DNA of 64,000 nucleotides from assembly GCF_947492645.1 (NCBI RefSeq), contig NZ_CANLMZ010000012.1, positions 1 through 64,000 on the forward strand, in the 5' to 3' direction. The DNA is from an uncultured Pontibacter sp. (GTDB lineage Bacteria > Bacteroidota > Bacteroidia > Cytophagales > Hymenobacteraceae). Both the position numbers and the translations under genes were made by a program. Shown here one piece after another: positions 1-9,204 of this stretch. Position 1 is the stretch's first letter. Every line of letters starts with the position of its first letter. The notes under the pieces were generated by a model. That model was not told where the DNA came from. It saw only the letters and a program-made list of their open reading frames with translations, and did no database searches.

Positions 1-389
1 GTACGCTTGCCTTTTTTCGCTGTCAGTTTTTCCATATAAGGTTGATGTTGGTGTCAACCTATTTCAGGACAGGACAAGTGCTCATATCAAAGCCAGCCGG
101 TAACCCCGGCTGGCTTTTTTTGTTTGTCTTTACTTAAGATAAAGCACATTAGCACAAAGTCATTAAGTATGGATTGTAGCGTGTGCCTTATTAAAGCAAC
201 ATAAATAAGAATGAATCATCAGAAACAGTACATAATAAGTCTCATATCCGGTTATGAGTAACCTCAGATCATGATCTGAGCAGATTTGAAGGTTTGGAGA
301 GCGTAAAATTGTGACAAGTAAGCTGCAGCAACAACAGTATAGTGGCAGCTTCAAAGGCCAAAATTCACAAACACTTTAAACAGCTAATC
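1..389. other. Window edge and leader region before tonB
   Basis: No gene could be assigned with confidence. One frame is open from base 1 to a TAA at 37-39 and may be the last 12 codons of a gene cut by the window edge. A strong terminator hairpin follows at 91-121. The remaining 270 bases before the tonB-like gene are moderately AT-rich, and I see no convincing TAnnTTTG box in them. In related genomes exbB/exbD genes often precede such a tonB gene, but nothing here shows that. Confidence 0.4.
91..121 (+). terminator. Rho-independent terminator
   Basis: A perfect 10-bp GC-rich stem (91-100 with 106-115) has a 5-nt loop and runs into a T tract. It should end transcription arriving from the left of the window on the + strand, separating that transcript from the tonB gene. 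Confidence 0.85.
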
Positions 390-1220
390 ATGGAAAAGAG
401 CTATTATTTGAACAACACATTTAACAATGTAGTTTTCAAGAACCGGAACCAGGGATACGGCGCTTACCAATTGCGCCGTGTATATAATCACAACATTAAG
501 TTTGCGGTAATATGTGCCACACTTTTATTTACCGCCGCCTTATTCGCACCACTTATCAGTACAAAGTTTTTTCCTGCCGCCATCAAACCAGATACCCCCC
601 TTGTGAAAGACCATGGTACTGTTACTGTAATAGAAGTTATACCTGAAAAAGAAAAACCTAAACAGGAAGAGCAAGTTGCAGTAGCCCCTAAGGAAAAAGT
701 AAAAACAGAAGTATACGCTGAAACCAAAGTAGTACCTGATAACGCAGCAGTAGAAGATAAAACAATCGCTAACCAAGAAGACCTACAAGGAGCAGCTTTT
801 GGAACAGAGAAGGTGGAAGGAGAACCTCTACGAACTCCAGACGCGCAGTTGATTGATGAAGCGCCTATAGGCTTGGATACAGGTAATACAGCAGATGAAA
901 ATAATGGTGTATTTATTTATGTTGAAGAAATGCCGGAATTCAATGGGGGTGAAAAAGCCATGTTACAGTATATAGGTAAAAAGGTAAATTACCCAAGAGC
1001 GGCACAACGCGAAAACATTCAGGGGCTTGTTGTCGTTACTTTTGTTGTTGCGCCAACTGGTGAAATTCGTGATGCAGAAGTTGTAAAAGGGTTAGGGTAC
1101 GGCACAGACGAAGAAGCGCTACGCGTAGTAAGAGGAATGCCTAAGTGGAAACCAGGAAAGCAAAATGGCAGGCCCGTAGCAGTAAGATACACGTTGCCAA
1201 TCAGATTTAGCATAAGATAA
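390..1220 (+). CDS. Energy transducer TonB family protein
   Basis: This 276-residue protein has the TonB layout: a short cytoplasmic N-terminus, one membrane helix at about residues 37-56, a Pro/Lys/Glu-rich periplasmic spacer, and a C-terminal TonB domain from about residue 185 with the usual NYPRAA and GxVVVxFVV segments. TonB carries proton-motive energy from an ExbB/ExbD complex in the inner membrane to outer-membrane transporters. I chose the ATG at 390 because it directly precedes the conserved N-terminal segment (MEKSYYLNN); an in-frame upstream codon at 342 gives only extra, uncharacteristic sequence. A hairpin follows, then a small membrane-protein gene. The SusC transporters further along the window are the kind of partner it would energise, though a specific pairing is not shown. 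Confidence 0.9.
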   Translation: MEKSYYLNNTFNNVVFKNRNQGYGAYQLRRVYNHNIKFAVICATLLFTAALFAPLISTKFFPAAIKPDTPLVKDHGTVTVIEVIPEKEKPKQEEQVAVAPKEKVKTEVYAETKVVPDNAAVEDKTIANQEDLQGAAFGTEKVEGEPLRTPDAQLIDEAPIGLDTGNTADENNGVFIYVEEMPEFNGGEKAMLQYIGKKVNYPRAAQRENIQGLVVVTFVVAPTGEIRDAEVVKGLGYGTDEEALRVVRGMPKWKPGKQNGRPVAVRYTLPIRFSIR

Positions 1221-1235
1221 AACTCAGTTATACCA

Positions 1236-1277
1236 GAAAGCAGGAGCATATATACTGAATTGTATACTTCTGCTTTC
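1236..1277 (+). terminator. Possible terminator or attenuator after tonB
   Basis: An 11-bp stem with one G-U pair (1236-1246 with 1267-1277) encloses a second short stem (1251-1255 with 1262-1266) and is followed by a weak T-rich stretch. It could partly separate tonB from the three genes downstream. Confidence 0.45.
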
Positions 1278-1339
1278 ATTTTAAATCCACAACTGTTATT
1301 TTTAAGGGTTAAACAACAATCCGTTAGCTACAAATAATA

Positions 1340-1597
1340 ATGCTAAGACCTCGACCAAAAAGACCATCTAATAATATGGCGCAGAAATTTGTGCGCATAT
1401 TTGGCCTGCTGATGACATTACTGTATGTTGGCTTAGGTATATTTCTGATAGCTATTGATAAGGATCAGTTAAACCTGAATATCTCTGACGAAGTAAGATT
1501 AGTATTGGGTGGTATACTTATACTTTATGGTGCAGCTCGATTTATACGTGTTTATCAATTAAGCAAGAAGTCTAGAAATAACAGGGATGAAGAGTAG
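1340..1597 (+). CDS. Small membrane protein, function unknown
   Basis: This 85-residue protein has a basic N-terminus, two predicted membrane helices (about residues 17-38 and 51-66) and a charged C-terminal tail. I do not recognise the family. Its last 11 bases overlap the start of the PstS-like lipoprotein gene, so the two are probably cotranscribed and translationally coupled. Together with the TPR gene they form a compact + strand cluster behind tonB. A role in assembling or anchoring that envelope system is only a guess from position. Confidence 0.7.
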   Translation: MLRPRPKRPSNNMAQKFVRIFGLLMTLLYVGLGIFLIAIDKDQLNLNISDEVRLVLGGILILYGAARFIRVYQLSKKSRNNRDEE

Positions 1598-2534
1598 AAT
1601 AATAAGTGCTTTTAGTGGATTAGCTTTAGTGGCAACTCTTTTTTCCTGTGGCGGTAACGACCCCAAAAAAGAACTTGACACCCCGACAACCGGCAGCATA
1701 AAAATTAGCGTTGACGAGTCTTTCCAGCCTATCATCGAAACACAGATCAGCACCTTTGAGGGAATATACAAGTATGCGAGCATAAGTGCATCGTATAAAT
1801 CTGAAGGGCAGGTAGTACAAGATTTACTAAATGACAGCACAAGGGTAGCAGTACTATCCAGAGAATTAACCGAAGAAGAGAAAGCTGTATTTGAGAAGCG
1901 AAAATTAGTACCACGCTATACCAGAGTAGCCATTGATGCTGTAGCATTAATCGTTAACAGAAACAATAAAGACACTCTATTAACTGTTAATGAGTTGAGG
2001 AATATCTTTTCTGGCAAAACAAAGACCTGGAAAGAACTGGATGAAGAATCGAAATTAGGTGATATAACCATCGTATTCGATAACAATAACTCAAGCACGG
2101 CACGATACGTTAGAGATTCTCTGATAGCTGGCAATCCTTTGCCGCCAAACACGTTTGCATCGAACTCACATAAAGCTCTTATAGATTATGTGAACCAGAA
2201 TGAAAACGCAATTGGTGTAATAGGTGTGAACTGGATAAGCGACTTCGATGACTCTGCTGTGGTAGGTTTTATGAACCAGATAAAAGTAGTAGGTATAAGC
2301 CGTGATCCGGCTCCGTTTACTACTGACAGTTATTTCCAACCATATCAGGCATACATTGCACAGGCCGAATACCCACTACGCCGTTATCTGTATATCATTA
2401 GTACTGAGGGACGTACAGGTCTTGGCACAGGATTTGCATCATATGTTGCAGGAGATAAAGGACAGCGCATTATACTTAAGTCAGGTCTTGTGCCTGCTAC
2501 AATGCCGGTACGTGTTGTTGGATTAAGGAACTAA
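1587..2534 (+). CDS. PstS-like phosphate-type substrate-binding lipoprotein
   Basis: This 315-residue protein has a lipoprotein signal with Cys21 as the lipidation site (LFSC) and then a periplasmic-binding fold of the PstS/PBP-like type. Supporting segments are the early ISVDESFQPI strand, the SREL motif near residue 91, and the NSSTARY anion-binding-like loop in the middle. PstS proteins bind phosphate for an ABC importer, but no pstC, pstA or pstB is present here, and the neighbours are TonB and TPR genes. It may therefore serve a TonB-linked function or feed a transporter encoded elsewhere. The start ATG lies inside the end of the upstream gene. Fold assignment is fairly sure; ligand and role are not. 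Confidence 0.75.
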   Translation: MKSRIISAFSGLALVATLFSCGGNDPKKELDTPTTGSIKISVDESFQPIIETQISTFEGIYKYASISASYKSEGQVVQDLLNDSTRVAVLSRELTEEEKAVFEKRKLVPRYTRVAIDAVALIVNRNNKDTLLTVNELRNIFSGKTKTWKELDEESKLGDITIVFDNNNSSTARYVRDSLIAGNPLPPNTFASNSHKALIDYVNQNENAIGVIGVNWISDFDDSAVVGFMNQIKVVGISRDPAPFTTDSYFQPYQAYIAQAEYPLRRYLYIISTEGRTGLGTGFASYVAGDKGQRIILKSGLVPATMPVRVVGLRN

Positions 2535-2590
2535 ACGCTTGTCAACCTCTACAAACAAACATTTACAGAAACAACTAAACCTAAATTACA

Positions 2591-4186
2591 ATGACTAAGA
2601 ATTGGAAGTATATCGCTTTGATGGCGGCAGCCTTTCCTGCAACAGCAGCGTTCGCACAATCTGGAGATGCAGGACAGAAAGCCGTTGACCTAGAGCGCTA
2701 TGAAGAAGCTAAAGCTTTCTATAAGTCTCAGCTAGGGTCAAAAAATGCTGATAAAGCATACTTTGCTATGGGAGACATTTATCTTAAAACTGAAAAAGCA
2801 GACTCAGCAGCCTATTATTTTAATCAGGCTCTTGCCAAAAACTCTAAATCATCTATAGCACATGTAGGTTTAGGTAAACTTGCTTTAGAGCAAGGAAATA
2901 AGGCAGGCGCAGAGGAGCACTTTAAAAACGCCCTTAAGCGAGGCAAAAAAGATTCTTATGTGCTAACTGAGATTGGTGAGGCCTACGTAAAAGCGCCTAA
3001 CGCTACAGAGGCCGATATCAATAAAGGAGTTGAGTACCTGAAGCAGGCTTTGGAGCGCGATAGAAACAACGCGGAAGCTAACGTTATACTTGGTGATGCT
3101 TACCTGGCGCTTAAAAACGGTGGCGAGGCCATGACTAACTATGATAGAGCGATCCAACTTGATGACCGTAATGCGAAGGCTTATTTAAAGAGAGGCCAGC
3201 TTTACACCAGCTCACGTAACTACAACGAAGCAGAAGAAGCTTTCAAAAGAGCAATTGAGATCGACCCTAACTATGCACCGGCTTATCGTGACTTAGGCGA
3301 GTTATACTACTTTGCCGGACAGTACGATAGAGCATTGTCAACGTTCCAGAAGTACGTAGACATGGCAGAGAATACGCCAGAAACTCGTGCTAAATACGCT
3401 TCTTTCCTGTTCCTGACTAAAAACTACGACCAAACACTTAAGGAAGTAGAGCAGGTACTACAGAAAGATCCTACTAATACTGTAATGAACCGCTTAAGAG
3501 CTTACTCATACTTAGAGCTAGGCCAACCGGAGAAAGCATTAGAAGCCATGAACACCTACCTGCAGAAGGTAGACAAGTCTAAGCTAATTGCTAGTGACTA
3601 TGAGTACTATGGTAAGATTCTGAGCAAAAACAACCAAAATAAGGAAGCTATTGATAACCTGAACAAGGCAATCGAAATGGATCCTTCTAAAGTTGATTTA
3701 TACTATGAGCTTGCTACTTTATACAGTAAGGATAAGCAGTTTAACAAGGCTATCGAAACGTATGCAGTAAAGCAGGAAAAACACGGTGTATCTAATACCG
3801 ACTATTTCCATATCGGTAATGCGTACATGATGGCTGAAGACTATAAGAAAGCTGATGAAGCGTACTCAAAAATCATTGAGAGCAACCCAACGTATGCTTA
3901 TGCCTATATCTGGAAAGCCCGTGCTTTATACAACCAGGATCCTGAAACGGAGCAAGGTTTAGCTAAGCCAGCTTATGAAGAGTTCATCAAACTAGCAGGC
4001 GCTGATACTGAGAAGTATAAAAAAGAGCTAATAGAGGCTAATACTTACCTTGGGTACTACTATTACCTGAAAGGCGAGCGTGACAATGCTGTGAAACACT
4101 ATTCTGTAGTGAAACAGCTAGATCCAACTAATACACAAGCTGAAACTGCTCTGAACGAGATCAACAAAACTGCTAAGAAAAAATAA
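2591..4186 (+). CDS. Periplasmic tetratricopeptide-repeat protein
   Basis: A Sec signal peptide (cleavage likely near residue 22, after AFA) is followed by about 500 residues of tandem TPR units. Recurrent features are the Ala/Tyr/Leu pattern of paired helices and segments such as AYLKRGQLY, AYRDLGELYY and DLYYELATLY, roughly 34 residues apart. TPR arrays are protein-protein interaction scaffolds, here in the periplasm or at the outer membrane. It is the last gene of the + strand cluster and ends at a strong bidirectional terminator. Its partner is unknown; the TonB and PstS-like neighbours make an envelope transport complex plausible. Confidence 0.85.
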   Translation: MTKNWKYIALMAAAFPATAAFAQSGDAGQKAVDLERYEEAKAFYKSQLGSKNADKAYFAMGDIYLKTEKADSAAYYFNQALAKNSKSSIAHVGLGKLALEQGNKAGAEEHFKNALKRGKKDSYVLTEIGEAYVKAPNATEADINKGVEYLKQALERDRNNAEANVILGDAYLALKNGGEAMTNYDRAIQLDDRNAKAYLKRGQLYTSSRNYNEAEEAFKRAIEIDPNYAPAYRDLGELYYFAGQYDRALSTFQKYVDMAENTPETRAKYASFLFLTKNYDQTLKEVEQVLQKDPTNTVMNRLRAYSYLELGQPEKALEAMNTYLQKVDKSKLIASDYEYYGKILSKNNQNKEAIDNLNKAIEMDPSKVDLYYELATLYSKDKQFNKAIETYAVKQEKHGVSNTDYFHIGNAYMMAEDYKKADEAYSKIIESNPTYAYAYIWKARALYNQDPETEQGLAKPAYEEFIKLAGADTEKYKKELIEANTYLGYYYYLKGERDNAVKHYSVVKQLDPTNTQAETALNEINKTAKKK

Positions 4187-4200
4187 GCAGCAGAACACAT

Positions 4201-4244
4201 AGCAACAAAAAAGCCCGCTCTAATGAGCGGGCTTTTTTGTTGCT
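4201..4244. terminator. Bidirectional terminator between TPR gene and rluD-type gene
   Basis: A perfect 20-bp inverted repeat (4201-4220 with 4225-4244) has a 4-nt loop. The A-rich left arm and T-rich right arm supply a U tract on both strands, so it can end both convergent transcripts. Confidence 0.9.
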
Positions 4245-4283
4245 ATCCTATTTTTACTTCACTACACAAAAGAAGTGTAAAGG

Positions 4284-5315
4284 CTACTCGGCATAAAGCT
4301 CCCACTTATCCAGCACGTGCTTAAAATCAGCAGGCAGTTCAGTATCAAATTGAATGAATTCTTTTGTAACAGGATGTATAAACCCTAAGGATTTGGCATG
4401 TAGTGCCTGCCTTGGCATCAATTTAAAAGCATTCTCCACAAAAGCCTTGAATGTACCGTTTGGCACACCAGCTAAAATCTTATCTCCTCCGTATGTTGCG
4501 TCAGAAAACAGCGGGTGCCCAATATACTTCATGTGCGCACGTATCTGGTGCGTGCGTCCGGTTTCCAGATTGCATTGCACTAGCGTAACATATTTAAACC
4601 TGCGCAGCACCTTATAATGCGTTACAGCATGTTTCCCATACTCGCCATCCGGATACACAGTCATCACTTTACGGTCTTTTGCGCTACGGCCTACGTGCCC
4701 TGTAATCGTACCACTATCTTCTTTAGGAGATCCCCATACTAAAGCATAGTATGTTCTTTCGATAGAGTGGTCATAAAACTGTTTGGCAAGGTAGGCCATA
4801 CTATAATCTGTTTTGGCAATTACCAGTAGCCCTGAAGTATCCTTATCAATGCGGTGCACTAAACCGGGTCTCCCCTCCCCATTCTGCGTTGTAGGCAAGT
4901 TTTGCAGGTGGTAAACCAAGGCATTTACCAACGTACCGTTCCAGTTGTTGTATGCAGGGTGCACTACCATGCCAGCCGGCTTGTTTACCAGTAGCAATTC
5001 GCTGTCTTCGTATGGTATATCCAGCGGGATGTTCTCTGGGGAAATGTCTGTATCACGAGGAGGCTCCGCCAGCGTTACGGTAATTACATCACTTGGCTTT
5101 ACCTTATAACTTACTTTTACAGGTTTCTGGTTAACCTGTACGGCCTCCGATTTAATGGCTCCCTGCAATTTATTACGTGTAACGTTGGGCAGGCGGTCCA
5201 TTAAAAACTTATCAATACGCAGCAGGTTCTGCTTCTTGTCTACTACTATCCGATGATGCTCGTAAAGCTCATCGGAATCTTCTGCTGCTTCTTCCTGATC
5301 TAAATAATCAACCAC
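4284..5315 (-). CDS. RluD-family large-subunit rRNA pseudouridine synthase
   Basis: This enzyme isomerises specific uridines of 23S rRNA to pseudouridine. The 343 residues hold an N-terminal S4-like RNA-binding segment (about 30-85) and a RluA/RluD catalytic domain. The signature HRIDKDTSG lies at residues 154-162, with Asp157 as the catalytic residue, and a GRTHQIRAH motif follows. The only good start is a GTG at 5315; the next in-frame ATG would remove part of the S4 domain. It lies after the terminator that closes the envelope cluster, so it probably has its own promoter or depends on read-through. It converges on the TPR gene. Which uridines it modifies cannot be told from the sequence. 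Confidence 0.9.
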   Translation of the reverse strand: MVDYLDQEEAAEDSDELYEHHRIVVDKKQNLLRIDKFLMDRLPNVTRNKLQGAIKSEAVQVNQKPVKVSYKVKPSDVITVTLAEPPRDTDISPENIPLDIPYEDSELLLVNKPAGMVVHPAYNNWNGTLVNALVYHLQNLPTTQNGEGRPGLVHRIDKDTSGLLVIAKTDYSMAYLAKQFYDHSIERTYYALVWGSPKEDSGTITGHVGRSAKDRKVMTVYPDGEYGKHAVTHYKVLRRFKYVTLVQCNLETGRTHQIRAHMKYIGHPLFSDATYGGDKILAGVPNGTFKAFVENAFKLMPRQALHAKSLGFIHPVTKEFIQFDTELPADFKHVLDKWELYAE

Positions 5316-5340
5316 GGATACTATTTGCTTAGGGCTGTAA

Positions 5341-5375
5341 CAAAAAAGAAAGCCGAAGTATAAACAACGGCTTTC
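5341..5375 (-). terminator. Terminator after the Skp/OmpH genes
   Basis: On the minus strand an 8-bp stem (5375-5368 with 5355-5348) with a 12-nt loop is followed by a six-T tract (5347-5342). It closes the long bamA-skp transcription unit and separates it from rluD. Confidence 0.75.
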
Positions 5376-5403
5376 CTGAACTATAGAAGTAGGTATCTGC
5401 TAA

Positions 5404-6015
5404 TTAGTTTTTCTTCTTTGCAGGAGATTTAGCAGGAGTTTTTGCTGGTGTAGTAGCTGGCTTAGCTGCAGCAGGCTCTGGCGTTTGCTGTGCCTTAGCT
5501 GGGTCAACACCTAATTTTCTTAATACAAGCGGAGAGATATCGCCATCTTCAGGGCCAGCAAGCAATGCCTGGTTGCTGATAACGTAAGTATAGCCATTCT
5601 CTTTCGCTACATCTTTAATAGCTTTGTCAATTTTAGCGATAACTGGATCAACTAAAGACTTTTCTTTTTGCTGTAAAGACATCTGCGCATTACGCTGAAA
5701 CTCCTGGATAGAGTTGTTCAGGTTCATCAGCTCTTTCTCTTTGTCTTCGCGGATTGTCTTATCCATTGTAGAAGCACCTTTCTCATAAGCCTGAAGTTTA
5801 CCTTCATACTCTGCGTACTTGCCTTTTAACTGGTTTTCCAGCTGCGTGCTGTGCGTCTTAAGATCAGATTCGATTTGCTTGCTTTCAGGCAACTGTAGCA
5901 GGATATATTCTACGTTTGTATAACCAATCTTAAGGGGCTGGTCGTTGCTTTGTGCGAAAGACGCAAAGCTGATCAGTAAGAACGCTACTACTAAGGTTTT
6001 GATTTTGTTCATCAT
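5404..6015 (-). CDS. OmpH/Skp family periplasmic chaperone (second copy)
   Basis: This 203-residue protein has a signal peptide (cleavage likely after SFAQ, about residue 22), a YTNVEYILLQ segment typical of OmpH, a long charged coiled coil (about residues 45-120), and a Lys/Ala/Pro-rich tail. Skp-type chaperones hold unfolded outer-membrane proteins in the periplasm and pass them to the Bam complex. It sits directly behind another Skp homologue and bamA on the same strand, the usual Bacteroidota order, and ends at a terminator. Two adjacent ATGs (6015 and 6012) could serve as start. The low-complexity tail (PAAAKPATTPAK) is absent from the first copy and may contact peptidoglycan or membrane, which is speculative. 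Confidence 0.9.
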   Translation of the reverse strand: MMNKIKTLVVAFLLISFASFAQSNDQPLKIGYTNVEYILLQLPESKQIESDLKTHSTQLENQLKGKYAEYEGKLQAYEKGASTMDKTIREDKEKELMNLNNSIQEFQRNAQMSLQQKEKSLVDPVIAKIDKAIKDVAKENGYTYVISNQALLAGPEDGDISPLVLRKLGVDPAKAQQTPEPAAAKPATTPAKTPAKSPAKKKN

Positions 6016-6044
6016 TGGTTGGTTAATTAAAATAATATTCAGTT

Positions 6045-6701
6045 TTAGTTTTTAGACTTCTTCGTTGGTTTTGGTTTTGCATTGCTATTGTTCTGCGGCT
6101 CACTTTGCTGCTCTTCTGTTTCCGGCAAATTTCCCGGGTCATCAGCAGTATTTGCGGCAGGGCGACTACCTGGCGTGTTTTGTCTGTCTGATGCCAAACC
6201 TAGCTCCTCTAGTACATACTCCGTATAATCATGCACCGGATTCGTATAAATCATAACCAGATCGCCAGATTTATCAAACATGATCTGCAACCCTCTAGCC
6301 TTTGACACTTTCTCTACAGCTGTAAATACTTCATCCTGTATAGGCCGCATTAACTCCTGGCGGCGCTTAAACATCATGCCTTCGTAGCCAAACACTTTTC
6401 GCTGGTACTCCCGTGCTTCTGTTTCCTTTTTAGCAATCTCTGCCTGGCGCTTCTTCTTCATTTCTTCCGTCAGAAGCACTTCTTCGGCCTTGTAATCTTG
6501 TTTTAGTTTATCAACCTGCTGTTGTAAAACTTCTATTTCTTTCTGCCAGGCCTCAGCATATTTGTCCATCTCCTGCTGCACTTTGTTATAAGCAGGCATC
6601 TTACTCAAAATAAAATTTGAGTCAATATAGCCAAACTTCTGTGCTTGCGAAACATGTGCCAGCAAAAAGCCTGTTAAAAAGATGAACAAAAACTTTTTCA
6701 T
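6045..6701 (-). CDS. OmpH/Skp family periplasmic chaperone (first copy)
   Basis: This 218-residue protein has a signal peptide (about 20 residues, ending in SQAQ), the conserved FGYIDSNFIL opening, a central coiled coil rich in Lys, Glu and Gln (about 40-110), and a hydrophilic tail rich in Asn, Pro and Lys. By family it is a periplasmic holdase for outer-membrane proteins. It starts 13 bases after bamA, so the two are surely cotranscribed. Its tail differs from that of the second copy, so the two may have divided the work. Confidence 0.9.
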   Translation of the reverse strand: MKKFLFIFLTGFLLAHVSQAQKFGYIDSNFILSKMPAYNKVQQEMDKYAEAWQKEIEVLQQQVDKLKQDYKAEEVLLTEEMKKKRQAEIAKKETEAREYQRKVFGYEGMMFKRRQELMRPIQDEVFTAVEKVSKARGLQIMFDKSGDLVMIYTNPVHDYTEYVLEELGLASDRQNTPGSRPAANTADDPGNLPETEEQQSEPQNNSNAKPKPTKKSKN

Positions 6702-6714
6702 ACTAATTCCTTGT

Positions 6715-9204
6715 CTAGCGTATCTGCTGACCGATTATGAAGTGGAACATACCACGTTTATCATTCTCTCCTCCTGGCAATGTATCTAGTCTCCAACCAT
6801 AGTCAAAGCCCAGCATACCAAAAGCGGCCATAAATATTCTGGCACCAACACCAGTAGAGCGGTATAACTTAAACGGACTGAACCTTTCGTAAGAGCCAAA
6901 GTTATTACCTGCTTCCAGGAAGGCTAAGCCGTAGATTGTTGCTGCCGGGTTCGGAGAAATCAAGTATCGTGCCTCCAATACAAATTTATCGAAAGCAACA
7001 CCGCCTGCATTTCGCAACGTTAAGTCATCATTGTTTACAACACGCTCATCATCATATCCACGCAAGCCAATATATTCTGTACCCACAAAGATATTACCGC
7101 CACCTAAACCTGAACCGCCAAGCTTAAAGCGCTCAAATGGCCCGATTTCTTCGTTAGAGCTATAAGTGCCCAGGAAGCCAAAGTGAGCTCTTGTGTTTAA
7201 TACCAAATTCCCTGCCAAGTTTATAAAGTATGAGGCATCAAACATGAATTTGTTAAACTCGATAAACTCATACTGGTCTTTTCTGTCTGACAGCAGCGAG
7301 TATGGCGGTGTTAAGTTTACACTTAAAGAGATAGAAGAACCACGGCGCGGATAGGTAGGGTTATCTACACTACTACGCCCTATGGTGTTCACAAACGAGA
7401 TACTGTTTGAGATACCATTATCAAAACCCTGGAACAGCGCATAGTTATTTAAGCTGTAGCGGTTATAAGATAGTGAGTGGTTCATGTAGAAGTAGTCATC
7501 AGGCCAGTTCAGGCGTCTGCCTAAGCTAATAGCACCACCATCTACATTCAGGCGCTGGTCTGCATCTCCTGGTATTCTTCTTACTGTTTTAAACAAGCTA
7601 ACTGAGAATGAATTACGCTTACGGCCACCTAACCATGGCTCTGTGAATGAAAGCGCGTAAGACTGATAGTATTTACCGTTTGCCTGCACATTTAAAGACA
7701 GGCGCTGGCCATCTCCGCTAGGTATTGGTCTCCACTCCGACAGGTTAAACATTTTTCGGGTAGAGAAGTTGTTTAGTGTAAGTCCTACTGTACCAACAGC
7801 ACCTATAGGGCCACCCCATCCACCAGATAAACTGATCTGGTCATTTGGCCTCTCCACTACACTATAGTTGATGTCCACGGTACCGTCTGCCTGGTTTGGA
7901 ATAGGCACCATGCCTATCTGCTCAGGGTCAAAGTAACCAAGTCCTGCTAATTCGTTACGCGATCTGATCAAATCGTCGCGGCTATACTTTTGTCCCGGTA
8001 TAGTGCGCAACTCTCGCAGAATTACATGGTCACTTGTTTTATCGTTACCTGTAACTGTAACCTTGTTTATAGTAGCCTGCGGTCCTTCAAAAACGCGCAT
8101 CTCCAAATCAATTGAGTCACCTACAATAGCCACCTCTACCGGGTCTATGCTAGAGAATAAGTAACCGTCATTCTGGTAAAGCCCTGACACATCTATACCA
8201 CCAGTTGGGTTATAGTTGATTCGCTTCTCCAGTTCCTGCTGGTTATATACATCTCCTTTTTCGATGCCAAGCACACGTGTTAGGTATGCATCATCGTAAA
8301 GGTAGTTGCCCTTCCAGGTAATATTACGGTAGTAATAGCGGTTGCCTTCGTCTACTGTAATGCGTATGCCTAGCCTGTCGTCGCTTATCCTGTAAACCGA
8401 ATCAGAAACAATGGTAGCATCACGGTATCCCTCTGTACTGTAAAAATCCAGTAGAAGCTCTTTATCAGCTTCGTATTCTGACTTCTGATACTTAGATGAG
8501 GTAAATATTTTATAGAATTTCTTCTCTTTGGTCTTTTTAAGCTGCCGCTTTAGCTTTCGGTCAGTAAATGCTTCGTTTCCAACAATGTCTATTTCACCGA
8601 TCTTTACTTTCTGGCCTTTATCTACCGTTATATCTAAAACCACGCTATTAGGAAGGGTAGTAGATGGACGTTGCACAATGTTAACCTGCGCGTTTAAGTA
8701 GCTTTTCTCGTTATAGTACTTGCGAATAGCATTACGGGTGCTGTTAAGTACAGCGTCTGTCACAATTTTACCCTTTTGCAGGGTTACTTTGCCTTTTAGC
8801 GCATCAGCCTGTGTTTTATTTATACCGATAAAAGTAAAGTCTGCTAAACGAGGGCGTTCTGTAAGGCTAAAGTTAAGCCAGATGCGGTCGCCTTCTGTTT
8901 TAGTTATAAAAACCTCTACGTCACCAAGTATACCCTGGTCCCATAGTTTTTGTATGGCACGGCTTATGTCCTCGCCGGGAACAGTAATTTCGTCGCCTAC
9001 CTTAAGGCCTGTAATCGAAACCAGCGCAGAGGGTACCAGAAAGTTAGCACCAGTTACCGAAATATCAGCTATGATATATTGGCGAGGTTGGGTGTAATCA
9101 ACAGGATTAGTTTGCGAAGGGTTGTTTAGAACTTGGGACGAAGCTGTGCCTGTTATTAACAGAAACACAAGTGCCCAGATGCATCTTGCCATTAATATTC
9201 TCAC
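6715..9204 (-). CDS. bamA: Outer-membrane protein assembly factor BamA
   Basis: This is the central Omp85 subunit that inserts beta-barrel proteins into the outer membrane. The 829 residues comprise a signal peptide, a series of POTRA domains (about residues 45-430; segments such as VTGANFLVP and VTVTGNDKTS mark their starts), and a C-terminal bacterial surface antigen barrel with the GGxGxGGGNIF and LRGYDDERV loops. Two starts are possible. The GTG at 9204 overlaps the uppS stop in a GTGA arrangement; an ATG at 9192 also gives a complete signal peptide (MARCIWALVF). It is preceded by uppS and followed by two Skp chaperones, a classical envelope-biogenesis operon. Confidence 0.93.
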   Translation of the reverse strand: MRILMARCIWALVFLLITGTASSQVLNNPSQTNPVDYTQPRQYIIADISVTGANFLVPSALVSITGLKVGDEITVPGEDISRAIQKLWDQGILGDVEVFITKTEGDRIWLNFSLTERPRLADFTFIGINKTQADALKGKVTLQKGKIVTDAVLNSTRNAIRKYYNEKSYLNAQVNIVQRPSTTLPNSVVLDITVDKGQKVKIGEIDIVGNEAFTDRKLKRQLKKTKEKKFYKIFTSSKYQKSEYEADKELLLDFYSTEGYRDATIVSDSVYRISDDRLGIRITVDEGNRYYYRNITWKGNYLYDDAYLTRVLGIEKGDVYNQQELEKRINYNPTGGIDVSGLYQNDGYLFSSIDPVEVAIVGDSIDLEMRVFEGPQATINKVTVTGNDKTSDHVILRELRTIPGQKYSRDDLIRSRNELAGLGYFDPEQIGMVPIPNQADGTVDINYSVVERPNDQISLSGGWGGPIGAVGTVGLTLNNFSTRKMFNLSEWRPIPSGDGQRLSLNVQANGKYYQSYALSFTEPWLGGRKRNSFSVSLFKTVRRIPGDADQRLNVDGGAISLGRRLNWPDDYFYMNHSLSYNRYSLNNYALFQGFDNGISNSISFVNTIGRSSVDNPTYPRRGSSISLSVNLTPPYSLLSDRKDQYEFIEFNKFMFDASYFINLAGNLVLNTRAHFGFLGTYSSNEEIGPFERFKLGGSGLGGGNIFVGTEYIGLRGYDDERVVNNDDLTLRNAGGVAFDKFVLEARYLISPNPAATIYGLAFLEAGNNFGSYERFSPFKLYRSTGVGARIFMAAFGMLGFDYGWRLDTLPGGENDKRGMFHFIIGQQIR

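Noticed and set aside
4201..4244. Insertion-sequence end or attachment site
   Set aside because: The perfect inverted repeat has a 4-nt loop and A/T-rich outer tracts and lies between convergent genes, which fits a terminator.
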